64,000 nucleotides of DNA from Haematobia irritans (Eukaryota; Arthropoda; Insecta; Diptera; Muscidae): contig NC_134399.1 in the NCBI RefSeq assembly GCF_050003625.1, positions 34,116,671 through 34,180,670 of the forward strand, given 5' to 3'. The notes under the pieces were generated by a model that worked only from the letters and a program-made list of their open reading frames with translations, was not told the DNA's origin and did not search any database. A program made the translations under genes and the position numbers. Position 1 is the stretch's first letter. Each line of letters opens with the position of its first letter. Shown here piece by piece: positions 46,747-58,899 of this stretch.

Positions 46747-46831
46747 TATATACTTTATGGGGTCTTAGAGCAATATTTCGATGTGTTACAAACGGAATGA
46801 CAAAGTTAATATACCTATGGTGGAGGGTATA

Positions 46832-48055
46832 AAAAATATGTTTTTATATTTTAAATAGAAATATAATAGAAAATTTTAGACGAAAACTTAGGTGATCCGG
46901 ATCCAGGAATACATCTAGAAATGTCTGAAGAGAGTAGCATGACGGTCCCTATTATGTTGAGGATACATGTTTACCACATGAGATATGCAGAAAATTATGT
47001 TTGTAGAGCAGGCAATAAATATAAGTAGAATGACTTCATAAATAACGTGGACAGGCGTTCACGAAAAATGAACTCCAAATGTCAATGGTTTGTGAACGGA
47101 CGTACACGATATCATAAACGGGCATTTCCTTCGATAGAAAAATCGAGAAACAGACATCATCCATTAAAGAATATAGGCTAAAACAGGATAATGATAATGA
47201 GAATGAAAGTGCATATAAGAAGGGGGAATCCCCTAAGCCCCGTTTCATAATCAAATCACCTAGCAAACTTTTACAAACAACCATCGTATATAGATTTACA
47301 TAACCTATCAGGGATATGTGATTTTTCCGTAACAATTCCAACCAACCTTTTGTGGGTGATGGGGCAAAAAACCCAACTCGTAGCTCGTACTCAATAACCA
47401 AAGGTATGGTAGCGTTGATGTTATTGATCATTATGAGTTGAATTGAGAATTGAAATGGATGGAATTGAATTGAATTCACAATATGTTGATTGAATCAACT
47501 TTATTTCGAAATGATGCCACTTAACTTGTGACACAAAACCTACAGAATGTGATGTGCATTGCATCACATCCTCGGAACTATGAGCAGAGATGTGACCATA
47601 GTAGCATTACCCCAAAAACGCCCGCCCAACAAATTGAAGCTATCCATGATTGCTCTTGCTCTTCTTCGTATGTTGAATAACCGATAATTGTGCGTATATA
47701 TTGCAATATAGGTTGCTTGCTTGCTATACGACTGCCATGTCGTATGTATGTCAGCCATTGATATCTGTGCAATATGTTTGTGTCGATATGTGTGGGAAAA
47801 ATTGATAACAAGCAATTTCTCACGTACCAGGAAAAAATCATCTATGGAAAATTTAGCAATTATGAAAACTAAAATAATGAAGTTGCACAGATTACATTGA
47901 ACGCTATACGAAGGGAAATAAGCATACCCTCAAAAAGAAAAAGTTCGTAATAACATCGAAATAAGTTAGTTTGTTTCCAACAGTTTTTGTTTGCTAAAAA
48001 AATGAAAAACGGCAAACCTATTATTGCCTCTTTTCAATAAATAAAAATCGATATT
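46832..48055. other. Single-copy-looking DNA with one long unexplained frame
   Basis: GC-richer than the satellites, no repeat family recognised. It holds the 147-codon frame listed separately and, at 47564-47841, overlapping minus-strand frames of 83-87 codons without domains. Confidence 0.45.
47036..47479 (-). CDS. Unrecognised 147-codon open frame
   Basis: The longest frame outside repeats. ATG at 47479 (MNSIQFHPFQFSIQL), hydrophobic runs in the middle (FLYALSFSLSLSCFSLYSL, about residues 87-105) and a YDIVYVRSQT segment near the end. I recognise no family, no signal peptide and no conserved motif. In DNA of this AT content a frame this long is only mildly surprising by chance, so it may well be non-coding. 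Confidence 0.15.
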   Translation of the reverse strand: MNSIQFHPFQFSIQLIMINNINATIPLVIEYELRVGFFAPSPTKGWLELLRKNHISLIGYVNLYTMVVCKSLLGDLIMKRGLGDSPFLYALSFSLSLSCFSLYSLMDDVCFSIFLSKEMPVYDIVYVRSQTIDIWSSFFVNACPRYL

Positions 48056-48192
48056 TTAGTAACTACAGAATAATATTATTATTGTAGTATGTATTAATGG
48101 TAACTTGTTGTCCTCTTCGGTTTCCATTGTGAATTGAATCTGTCTATCAAATTCGTTTATAGCTGCTAAAGTGGTCTGGACATACACTATGT
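48056..48192 (-). pseudogene. Penelope-like reverse transcriptase fragment (part)
   Basis: Minus-strand NIVYVQTTLAAINEFDRQIQ, then FTMETEEDNKLPLIHTT, resembles the RT segment of Penelope-like elements after the YVDD motif (xVxxxxxxxxFNSxxxxIQFTxExExxxxLPFLD). It ends shortly after. Its upstream codons continue at 49557-49620 (SIGVFPSGISCGVP), separated by the SINE and the 1-kb MITE. Assignment by eye only. Confidence 0.5.
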
Positions 48193-48193
48193 T

Positions 48194-48489
48194 GGGAGCC
48201 ACCGTGGTGCAATGGTTAGCATACCCGCCTTGCATACACAAGGTCGTGGGTTCGATTCCTGCTTCGACTGAACACCAAAAAGTTTTTCAGCGGTGGATTA
48301 TCCCACCTCAGTAATGCTGGTCACATTTCTGAATGTTTCAAAACTTCTCTAAGTGGTTTCCCTGCAATGTGGAACGCCGTTTGGACTCGGCTATAAAAAG
48401 GAGGTCCCTTGTCATTGAGCTTAACATGAAATTGCAATGGACTTGAATAGTCTAAATGAGCCTGATACATCGGGCTGCCACATAACCTA
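48194..48489 (+). mobile_element. tRNA-derived SINE
   Basis: Starts GGGAGCCACCGTGGTGCAAT with A-box-like and B-box (GGGTTCGATTCC) sequences, the same family as 10344-10697. It ends ATCGGGCTGCCACATAACC. The 11-bp duplication TACACTATGTT lies at 48183-48193 and, beyond the MITE, at 49546-49556, so the MITE landed at the SINE's 3' boundary. Confidence 0.92.
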
Positions 48490-49545
48490 GCCTCCCAGCA
48501 AAAAAAGAGCTTCCAAAAAAGTAGTTTGGATCCCTAATATGTGATCCGGAAGTAGTGCAAACGTGGATCATCTCCAATGAATTTTACATGGGCTTGTCAT
48601 AGGACGGAAGTACTCCCTTCTTGGATCCTTTGCATTGCTTTAGAAGTTGTGCCCTGGAAGTTAATTTGAATAAAGAAATTTAAAAAGCAAAAAAATTTTC
48701 AACCAATTTCACTTTTTTTCATCCATATGTTTTATTACACAATTATTTTCCTATTATCTAATTTTTACAATTTGAAAAACTTTTTCGCTTCGACCAGGGG
48801 TTGAACCTGGGTTTGCTGGCACCATAACAGAACGCCTTAGCACACTCAGGCACAAACGCCATTGAACATAAAGCGTCGAAAGGTCAAATCAAATGTTTGT
48901 GATATGATCGTAATACGACACCAAGGAATAACATTCTAATTGCTTCTCGAGATGTTCTTTATTAGTATGAACGAAAAAATAAGAAACGCAGGCTCAAATC
49001 TCACCAGCAGCATTTTTTTTTATCAAATATTTTTCTAAAAAATTATTTTTTATGTCATGCATCGTTTTTAGTTTTTATTTTCGGCACATATTTTCGTATA
49101 AATATATTTTTTCCGTTAAAAATCAACAAAAAAATTAAAAATTCTCGTAATTTGCAAAACCTTCTCAAAAGAACTTCCATGGAAGCGAAAAAGCCAAACG
49201 GCACAAGTTCAAATCCCAGCGGGGATGAAATTTATTTTTTTTATTATTTTTTTTTAGTTTTTTTATTAATTTATATTTTTTTTAGTTTTCTATTTTTTTG
49301 TAAAATTTAATTGTACAAAATTTGCACTTAAAATAGCCTGATTGCGTTCTTTCTAATACTTATCCACAAGTACTGCATCGGAAGTGGAAAAAAATTATTG
49401 GGGGATCCCACGATGCGCTTTAGAAGAAATGTTTGTGGACTTGTCCAAAGGACTGCATCGGAAGTTGAAAAAACTCGATGGGGGATTCTGGAATGGGCTT
49501 TAAAAGAAATGTTTGTGGAACAATCTCCAATTTTTTTTGCTGGGC
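48490..49545. mobile_element. 1-kb MITE-like element, family M5
   Basis: Ends GCCTCCCAGCAAAAAAAG and TTTTTTTTGCTGGGC are inverted, with TA on both sides (48488-48489 and 49546-49547). The arms contain imperfectly inverted segments with GGAAGT, GGGGGATCC and GAAATGTTTGTGGA repeats (two direct copies at 49425 and 49507). The interior is AT-rich with tRNA-like scraps. No transposase. Confidence 0.75.
48790..48875 (-). repeat. tRNA-like scrap inside the MITE
   Basis: Minus strand shows GCCTGAGTGTGCTAAGGCG (A-box-like, long D-arm spacing) and CAGGTTCAACCCCTGG (B-box/T-arm), a class II (Leu/Ser-like) layout. A second B-box-like AAGTTCAAATCCC is at 49208 on the plus strand. These are probably SINE remnants, not functional tRNA genes. 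Confidence 0.4.
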
Positions 49546-49556
49546 TACACTATGTT

Positions 49557-49995
49557 CGGGACCCCACAACTGATACCAGAGGGAAATACACCAATGGATC
49601 GAACATGGTCAGAAGACCACACTAGGCACATAACTTTAGCCGCGAAGATGTGAATATCCACACGGCAAAGCAGATGGCAATAAAAGCAATGGAATGTCTT
49701 AAGTCTAGTATTGCCGCTGTGTCACTTTAGTGGCAGATAAACCACTTTTATGGAGTTTACACTTTTGTTGCCGATGTACAATTTTAGTGGTAACTTTGCA
49801 ACATGTTTAAGAGTTAAACATTTTGTGCAACTACTTACCACACTTTTTTTTCATTTTTGTGCCACCTTTTTGCCTTGTTATGCCACATTCTTCATTTCGT
49901 AAATTTTGATATCGGATCCCTTTAAAATAACGAATTTAATAGGTGCCTTAACATAAAATCAAACTAATGCGTCCGATATTATAATTTTGACACAA
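49557..49995. other. Penelope-like remainder and GTGCCAC-rich repeat
   Basis: 49557-49620 continues the Penelope-like fragment (minus). 49720-49900 holds TTTAGTGGCA, GTGCCACCTTTTTGCC and related motifs that recur on the far side of the LINE (52311-52380: ACTAAATGCCATAC, GTGTCACCTTTCTTGCC), so the LINE appears to be inserted in or between copies of a short unnamed repeat. Confidence 0.45.
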
Positions 49996-52317
49996 GGTTA
50001 GGTTAGGTTATGGAGGCTGACACGAATCCGAACTTGCGGGTTTGTGTCCACTTAGACCATAGTTGGTCCATTGCGATACCTCTAACTTCTTTCCATCTTC
50101 CTCCTCGTGTCCGTCTACTTCCGGCCGGAATGAGTCTATCGTATAATAATGTATCCTTTGGACGCGCCTAGTTCCTCCACCCCGAAGACTTGATGAAGAC
50201 GAGGATATTCCTCATACTGCATACTCGCAAGTCAGTCATAGTCTGAAAGAAATAAGAGCCCAGAATCTTGTTTCTTCTGAAAGATAGTGCTGGACACTGG
50301 CACAGGAAGTGAAAAGAATCTTCCGTAGCATCGGGGTCCAGACACCACCTACAAATGTCATCATTCGCTAGACCTATCCTTACCATGTGTTTTCCCAAGG
50401 TGTTGTGTCCCGTTATGATGCCTATCATAGATCTTACATCCTCTCTCTGCAATGACATCAAGACTTCAGAGTTCCTAATATTATTTTCGTCCCATATCAG
50501 TTTGGTTTGTTCACAGCCAATAGAAGAAGCCCATCGTCTCTTCCATAAATCTTCATATTTGCTGTTGATCCTGTAAATAAACAAAGAGAGCGGAGGAAAA
50601 ACGTCCGAAATGACGTTTTCCGTACCACCTGCGGTATATCTGCCTCTTCATTCCCAGCTATACCATAATGTCCAGGTACCCAGAACAGAGTTACATTATG
50701 CTGTTCAGTGAGAACCCTAAGCTCTCTACGACAGCGGCTGACCACCTTTGACCTTATGTTCGTGCTGCTCAGGGCCTTTATAGCTGCCTGACTATCGATG
50801 AAAATGCTGATATCGCATCTAAATAACGGCCTCATCGATATAAGTTCAGCAGCTTTTGCAATAGCAAATATCTCGGCCTGGAAAATGCTGCATTGTTCGT
50901 CCAACTTAAAGGACTCCTTAAGTTCTAACTCCTTGCAGTATATTCCGCTGCCTACACCCTCGGTCATTTTTGAGCCGTCAGTATAAATGTTGAGATTCCC
51001 AAAGTGTATCCTGTTTTCGTCCCAGTCCTCTACGCTTGGGATAATTGATTCAAGGTCACTCTCAAACATGTGCCATGACGACATATAGTCCGTTCTTATA
51101 TGTCGTCCGGCATACAATATCAGTTCAGTGTGTCTACAGCTCGTGCTCTCCAAAGAGTCCAGGCCCTTCAGTCTGATCAGTATGACCTCCGCAGTCCTCC
51201 TAATATGCAGGTCCAGTGGGCATATCCCCATCAATACCTCCAGTGCAGGTGTGGCCGTTGTCCTCATCGCCCGGTCATGTAGATAAGGGCCGTTCTATTT
51301 ATCCTGCCCAATCTCCGTATATGATTGTGGTGGTTAGTGATGGGCCACCAGACATGACATCCATACACAGCTACTGGCCTTATTACAGCTGTGTACAGCC
51401 AGTTGAAAAGGGACGGTTTCATTCCCCACCGCTCCCCAACAAGCTTCTGATACGCGTATAATGCCGCATAGGTCTTCTTCATACGATCCGCTACATTCTC
51501 GAGCCAATTTAGCCTCGAGTCCAGTACAATCCCCAGGTAAGGTGCCGATTTCGAGAGTGTCAATCTCGTACCCTGAAATTCTGGATCTTTGTATCCATCC
51601 AGTCTCTTTCTCCTTGTAAAGAGCACCAATTCCGTTTTCCTTGGATTTACTCCTAGTCCACCACCACTAGCCCATTCCGCTAGAGACTTCAGTGACTCGC
51701 TCATCACGTCCGAGATCGTATCCAAGAATTTGCCTGAGACCATTATGACAATGTCATCCGCGTACGCCACCACTTTTATGCCCCTATTACTCAGGGCGCT
51801 ATAATTAGCCAGAGCACAGGTGATATCACTCCTTCCTGAGGAAGTCCTCTCGTTGTAGTCGCTTGTCGTTTAGCATCTGCCAATTCCGCTTCGATGTTCC
51901 TATGGCGTAACATTGCCTCAATCCAGTTCGTTACGATCTCGCTTATACCATTCACCTCCAGAGCATGTACTACTTTCTCGATTTTTGTGTTATTGAAGGC
52001 ACCTTCAATATCCAGAAAAGCCGCCAATGTGTATTCTCCGTACGCTATCGATTTCTCAATATAATGCACTACAGAATGTTGGCAGCTTGACAGTCTCTTA
52101 TCCAATTTATTCCTTAGATGGTTATCCAAGACTCTCTCTAGAGTCTTCAATAAGAATGATGTCAAGCTGATAGGTCTGAAATCTTTGGCTGTTCCGTATA
52201 CTATTCTACCTGCTTTGGGAATAAAAATTACTTTAACCCTTCGCCAAGCCTTGGGTATATACGCAAGGCTCAAGGTACCACTCAGGGTTTGTCCGGAGAC
52301 ACTTTTTATTGTACCAC
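49996..52317 (-). pseudogene. LINE with RT and RNase H, 5'-truncated and frameshifted
   Basis: Minus strand. RT: KVIFIPKAGR, FRPISLTSFLLKTLERVLDN, AAFLDIEGAFNN (motif A), TTRGLPQEGVISPVLW (motif B), then a short deletion and frame change near 51790, AYADDIVIMVSG (motif C). Another frameshift lies near 51266. RNase H: IYTDGSKM, FQAEIFAI, IFIDSQAAIKAL, WVPGHYGIAGNEEAD with all four acidic residues. A frameshift follows near 50640. C-terminal CRWCLDPDATEDSFHFLCQC zinc-finger-like motif. The 3' tail is AACCTAACC. RT followed by RNase H points to the I/LOA side of the LINE tree; clade not proven. Confidence 0.93.
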
Positions 52318-52504
52318 TAAATGCCATACTTTTTACATTTTTGTGTCACCTTTCTTGCCATGGTGTGCCACTTTTTAAACAATTCCTTTTTTAGCGCAGA
52401 ATGTTTTGCAATTTTTTTTATTTTTTTCAAAATCCCCAACGGTAACGCTGCTTAAAGCGAAAGGTAATGGATCCATTCTGGGACAAATGATCCTCTTTTG
52501 GAAT

Positions 52505-52743
52505 AAAATTATGACAAAATTTTATATAGAAATAAAATTTTGACAATATTTTTTATTGAAATAAGATCATGACAAATTTTCCATGGAAATAAAATCTTGA
52601 CAAAATTTTCTATAGAAATTAAATTTTGACAATTTTTTCAATAGAAATAAAATTTTGACAAAATTTTCTACAGAAATAAACTTTTGACAAAATTTTAACA
52701 ATATTTTCTATAGAAATAACATCTGGACGCAATAAAATTTTGA

Positions 52744-52791
<48 letters not shown>

Positions 52792-53951
52792 TTCACAAAA
52801 TTTTAAATAGAAATAAAATTTTGTCTAAATTTGAAATAGAAATAAAATTTTGACAATATTTTCTATAGAAATAACATTTTGACAAAATTATCTATCAAAA
52901 TAAAAGTTTGACCAAATTTTCTATAGAAATAAAATTTTGATAAAATTTTCTATGGAAATATAATTTTCTATAAAAATAAAATTTTGACAAAATTTTCTGC
53001 AGACAAAATTATCTATCAAAATAAAATTTTAAACAAATTTTCTATGGAAATAAAATTTTGACAAAGTTTTCTATGGAAATAAAATTTGGACAAAATTTTC
53101 TATAAAAATAATAAAATAAAATTTTCTAGGAAAAAAAATTTTGACAACAATTTCTATAGAAATAAAACGTGGACAATATTTTCCATAGAAATAAAATTTT
53201 GTTAAAATTTTCTATAGAAATAAAATTTTGACCTAATTTTATATGGAAATAAAATGTTAACAAAATCTCTATAGAAAGAAATATAATTTTCTATAAAAAT
53301 AAAACTTTGACAAAATTTTCTGCAGACAAAATTATCTATCAAAATAAAATTTTGAACAAATTTTCTAAGGAAATAAAATTTTACAAAGTTTTCTATGGAA
53401 ATAAAATTTGAACAAAATTTTCTATAAAAATAATAAAATACAATTTTCTATAGAAATAAAATTTTGACAAAATTTTCTATAGAGATAAAATTTGACAAAA
53501 TTTTCTATGGAAAAAAACTTGACAACAATTTCTATAGAAATAAAACGTGGACAATATTTTCTATAGAAATAAAATTTTGGTAAAATTTTCTATAGAAATA
53601 AAAAATTTTGACAAAATTTTATATGGAAATAAAATGTTAACAAAATTTCTATAGAAATAAATTTTTGACAAAATTCTATAGAAATAAAATGTTGACAAAA
53701 TATTATATAAAAAAAGTTTTGACAAAAATTTCTATAGAAATAAACCTGGGACAATATTTTCTATAGAAATAAAATTTTGTCAAAATTATCTATCGAAAAA
53801 AATTTTGACAAAATTTTCTATAGAAATAAAATTTTGACAAAATTTTCTATGGAAATAAAATTTTGACAATATTTTCTATAGAAATAAAATTTTGACAAAA
53901 TTTTCTATGGAAATAAAATTTTGACAAAATTTTCAATAGGAATAAAATTAA
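52505..53951 (+). repeat. 29-bp A/T minisatellite block with poly-T
   Basis: Plus-oriented units with a 38-base T run at 52747-52784 replacing part of a unit. A higher-order duplication of ~370 bp is visible (52945-53270 resembles 53285-53640), and the same composite appears again at 55540-56280. Confidence 0.9.
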
Positions 53952-55340
53952 AACAAGTATATACGGCCGTAAGTTCGGCCAGGCCGAAGTTTATGTACCC
54001 TCCATCATGGATTGCGTAGAAACTTCTTCTAAACACTGCCATCCACAATCGAATTACTTAAGTTGTATATAATTCGTACGTATATAATTCAGTTTGACAA
54101 AGTAGACATAAAATTTTGACAACATTTTCTACAGAAATAAAATTTTAACAAAATTTCTATAGAAATAAAATTTTCCCAAAATTTTCTATAGAAATAAAAA
54201 TTTTGACAAAATATTCTATAGAAAGAAAATTTTGACGAAAATTTCTACAGAAATAAAATTTTAAAAAAATTTCCTTTGGAAATAAACTTTTGACAAAATT
54301 TTCTATAGAAATAAAATCTTGGTAGATTATTTGTGGCTCGACTGGCAACCATGATTATGAACCGAATAAAATTTGAACAAAATTTTCTATAGAAATAAAA
54401 TTTTGACAAAATTTTCTATAGAAATAAAATTTTGAAAATGATGAAATTTTTATTATGAACCGAATAAAATTTTAACAAAATTTTCTCTAGAAATAAAATT
54501 TTGACAAAAGTTTCTATAGAAATAACATTTTGACAAAATTTTCTATAGAAATAAAATTTTGGTAGATTATTTTTGGCTCTAGTGGCAACCATGATTATGA
54601 ACCGATATGGACCAATTTTTGTGTGATTGGACCAATTTTGGTATGGTTGTTAGCGACCATATACTAACACCACGTTCCTAATTTGAACCGGATCGGATGA
54701 ATTTTGCTCCTCCAAGAGGCTCCGGAGGTCAAATCTGGAGAACGTTTTATATGGGGGCTATATATAATTATGGACCGATATGGACCAATTCTGGCACGGT
54801 TGTTAAAGATCATATACCTACACCATGTACCAAATTTCAGCCAGATCGGATGAAATTTGCTTCTCTTTTAAGCTCCGCAAGCCAAATCTGGGGATCGGTT
54901 TATATGGGGGCTATATATAATTATGGACCGATGTGGACCAATTTTTGCATGGTTGTTAGAGACCATATACCAACACCATGTACCAAATTTCAGCCGGATC
55001 GGATGAAATATGCTTCTGTTAGAGGCTCCACAAGCCAAATCTGAGGGTCCCTTTATATGGGGGCTATACGTAAACGTGGACCGATATGGCCCATTTTCAA
55101 TACCATCCGACCTACATCGATAACAACTACTTGTGCCAAGTTTCAAGTCGATAGCTTGTTTCGTTCGGAAGTTAGCGTGATTTCAACAGACGGACGGACG
55201 GACGGACATGCTTAGATCGACTCAGAATTTCACCACGACCCAGAATATATATACTTTATGGGGTCTTAGAGCAATATTTCGATGTGTTACAAACGGAATG
55301 ACAAAGTTAATATACCCCCATCCTATGATGGAGGGTATAA
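53952..55340 (+). mobile_element. Family B composite with internal satellite, copy B6
   Basis: AACAAGTATATACGGCC head and GC palindrome, short 3' module to 54075, satellite 54095-54575, junction GGTAGATTATTTTTGGCTCT (an earlier partial copy at 54330), 153-type units from 54600, GACGGACGGACGGACATG and the hairpin end. Same module order as B5, with a shorter unit array. Confidence 0.85.
54095..54575 (+). repeat. 29-bp A/T minisatellite inside B6
   Basis: Plus-oriented units, interrupted by two scraps of the GGCAACCATGATTATGAACC junction (54345 and 54450), showing that array and junction were duplicated together. Confidence 0.88.
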
Positions 55341-55354
55341 AAAAAAAATTTTTT

Positions 55355-57600
55355 TTGCAAAAACAAATTTCACAAAATTTTAAACAGAAATAAAATTTTG
55401 TCTAAATTTTAAATAGAAATAAAATTTTGACAACATTTTCTATAGAAATAACATTTTGACAAAATTATCTATCAAAATAAAATTTTGATAAAATTTTCTA
55501 TGGAAATAACATTTCGACAAAATTTTCTATAGAAATATAATTTTCTATAAAAATAAAATTTTGACAAAATTATCTATCAAAATAAAATTTTCTATGGAAA
55601 TAAAATTTTGACAAAGTTTTCTATGGAAATAAAATTTGGACAAAATTTTCTATAAAAATAATAAAATAAAATTTTCTATAGAAATAAAATTTTGACAAAA
55701 TTTTCTATAGAGATAAACTTTGACAAAATATTCTATGGAAAAAAATTTTGACACCAATTTCTATAGAAATAAAACGTTGACAATATTTTCTATAGAAATA
55801 AAATTTTGTTAAAATTTTCTATAGAAATAAAATTTTGACAAAATTTTATATGGAAATAAAATGTTAACATAATTTCTACAGAAATAAAATTTTTACAAAA
55901 TTTTCTTAAAAATAAAATTTTGACAAAATTTTCTGCAGACAAAATTATCTATCAAAATAAAATTTTGAACAAATTTTCTATGGCAATAAAATTTTACAAA
56001 GTTTTCTATGGAAATAAAATTTGAACAAAATTTTCTATAAAAATAATAAAATACAATTTTCTATAGAAATAAAATTTTGACAAAATTTTCTATAGAGATA
56101 AAATTTGACAAAATTTTCTATGGAAAAAAATTGACAACAATTTCTATAGAAATAAAACGTGGACAATATTTTCTATAGAAATAAAATTTTGGTAAAATTT
56201 TCTATAGAAATAAAAAATTTTGACAAAATTTTATATGGAAATAAAATGTTAACAAAATTTCTATAGAAATAAATTTTTGACAAAATTCTATAGAAATAAA
56301 ATGATGACCAAATATTATATAAAAAAGTTTTGACAAAATTTTCTATAGAAATAAAACTAGGACAATATTTTCTATAGAAATAAAATTTTGTCAAATTTTT
56401 CTACAGAAATAAAATTTTGACAATATTTTCTATCGAAATAAAATTTTGACAAAATTTTCTATAGAAAAAAAATTTTGACAAAATTTTCTATGGAAAAAAA
56501 TTTTTGACAATATTTTCTATAGAAATAAAATGTTGACAAAATTATCTATCGAAAAAAATTTTGACAAAATTTTCTATAGAAATAAAATTTTGACAAAATT
56601 ATCTTTCGAAATAAAATTTTGACAAAATTTTCTATAGAAATAAAATGTTTACAAAATTTTCTATAGAAAAAAATTTTTTGACAAAATTTTTTATAGAAAT
56701 AAAATTTTGGAAAATTTATCTATCGAAATAAAATTTTACAAAAAATTTATATAGAAATAAAATTTTGACAAAATATTCTATAGAAATAAAATTTTGACAA
56801 AATTTTCTATGGAAATAAAATTTTGACAAAATTTTCTATGGAAATAAAATTTAACAAAATTTTCTATCGAAATAAAATTTTGACAAAATTCTATAGAAAT
56901 AAAATTTTGACAAAATTTTCCAAAGAAATAAATTTTTGACAAAATTTTCTATAGAAATAAAATTTTGACAAAATTTTCTATGGAAATAAAATTTTGACAA
57001 AATTTTCTATGGAAATAAAATTTAACAAAATTTTCTATCGAAATAAAATTTTGACAAAATTCTATAGAAATAAAATTTTGGCAAAATTTTCTATAGAAAT
57101 AAAACTAGGACAATATTTTCTATAGAAATAAAATTTTATCAAAATTTTCTACAGAAATAAAATTTTGAGAAAATTTTCTATGGAAATAAAATGTTGACAA
57201 CATTTTCTATGGAACTAAAATTTTGACAAAATTTTCTATGGAAATAAAATTTTGACAAAATTTTCTATCGAAATAAAATTTTGACACAATTTTCTATGGA
57301 AATAAAATTTTGACAATATTTTCTATAGAAATAAAATTTTGACAAAATTATCTATCGAAATAAAATTTTCTACAGAAATAAAATTTTGACAAAATTTTCT
57401 ATAGAAATAAAATTTTGACAAAATTTTCTATAGAAATAAAATTTTGTCAAAATTTTCTACAGAAATAAAATTTTGACAACATTTTCTATGGAAATAAAAT
57501 TTTAACAAAATTTTCTATGGAAATAAAATTTTGACAAAATTTTCTATAGAAATAAAATTTTGATAAAATTTGCTATAGAAATAAAATTTTCACAAAATAT
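55355..57600 (+). repeat. 29-bp A/T minisatellite, longest block
   Basis: About 2.25 kb of plus-oriented units following B6. The first ~900 bases repeat 52790-53700 almost feature for feature, including the TATCAAAATAAAATTTT variants. So satellite plus B was duplicated as a segment of roughly 2.5 kb. Confidence 0.92.
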
Positions 57601-58899
57601 ATATCCTCCTCCAAATCATGGATACTTATCGAAAAATAATAGCGTACACAGTACATGTGGATGGCAAGTGACACACATATTTAAATGCCATATTGATAGT
57701 TTGACGCAATATGCCATGATGCTGTCAAATCACGCGTCATATCCGCAATTTGTTTGATTTTTCTTCCCTTCGGCAGGGGGATGGGTGGCAGAAAAATCAT
57801 GCAAAAATGTTAGAGGAGTTTTGTAGGTGGGTTGGACTTGATTGGTTTACATGCTCACGGTTATAGTATCATCACTTAACGTTCAGGTTGTTATCATTAG
57901 TTTAATTGGATACATGTGTTTCGTTCTCTATTTTGTTGCTGTTCGACTCTTTTCAATATCAATCTGCAATTAATTGGACATTTTTCATGTTAGAAGAGGG
58001 AAAAACACGCGCTTTGCTTTGTGATATGAAAATATAACTTCCCAAGCTTCACCACAGGAAGCCTTGGACAAAGGATGCCTAGGGAAAAAATGAGACGGGG
58101 CGGGGGGTGAAATGACAAAACAAATTTTAAACATTATTATTATATCGTTTGTAAAAAATAACAACAAAACACCCCTTTGTATGGCATTTCTCAGACAATT
58201 TAATGATGTCATATTTTTGGTTTGCATATTGACAGGCACACTTTTTACCCAAAAGCATGGCATGCCTTTAGGCGTTTCATTGTTTTATCGTAAATTTGCA
58301 TAAAACAACCTAATATATCTTGTCAAATGTTTGCCACCTCTTCAAAATCAAAGATTGAAAGTCCATACTCATGTCATTACTGGTCAATAATGGAAGTGTC
58401 ATCTTTACTACTTATCAAAAGTTAAGGCCATTGTTCATCATCACAATCATGATCTAATAATCAAATTTCTCCCCTTAACCAATAATGGCACCCTTTGTTT
58501 TACTCTGTGTAAAAAGAGGAGGAGCTTAACTTAGATTGCTATAGATTATGAGGCTGTTTTGATTATGTTGTTAAACAACTTTTGATTGATTAGAAAACTG
58601 ATTTAATTTTTTTCGGGTAGAGAGGTGAAGGGGATTGACCGCCTAAAGCAATTTTTTGGTCCATATGGCTCAATGATTATGATGCTTTTACTATGTAATA
58701 TTTTCAATAGGGATTGTGATGATGGCCGTAATGAGTTTACAAGTTAAATGAGTTGTAAATTATGTTGTCTGATTTTATTGAAGTTCAAGAGTGATTGGAT
58801 TGGAAATTACAAGTAAGCAGGGATTAAAAGAAAATAACAATTTCTAATTCAAATTTTTTAATGTAATTTAAATTTAATTAAGTTAATTCAGAAATTTTA
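57601..58899. other. Single-copy-looking island, no gene recognised
   Basis: A 1.3-kb non-repetitive island between two satellite blocks, with GC-richer stretches near 57755-57800 and 58030-58115. Frames of 92 codons (minus, 57985-58263) and 63 codons (plus) lack domains. Position and composition make it a candidate for conserved non-coding DNA. Confidence 0.45.

Larger units (their letters stand above)
44755..46831 (+). mobile_element. Family B composite with internal satellite, copy B5
   Basis: Plus orientation: AACAAGTATATACGGCC head and GC palindrome (44755-44800), 3' module to 44960, a 29-bp satellite block (45000-45360), the junction GATTATTTTTGGCTCGAGTG (from 45363), then 153-bp units (45602-46330), GACGGACGGACATG and the hairpin end GGTGGAGGGTATAA. 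A MITE interrupts at 46535. B6 repeats the same order, so the satellite is an internal module. Confidence 0.85.

Noticed and set aside
50355..51804. Plus-strand frames across the LINE
   Set aside because: They lie opposite RT and RNase H motifs that are unmistakable on the minus strand.
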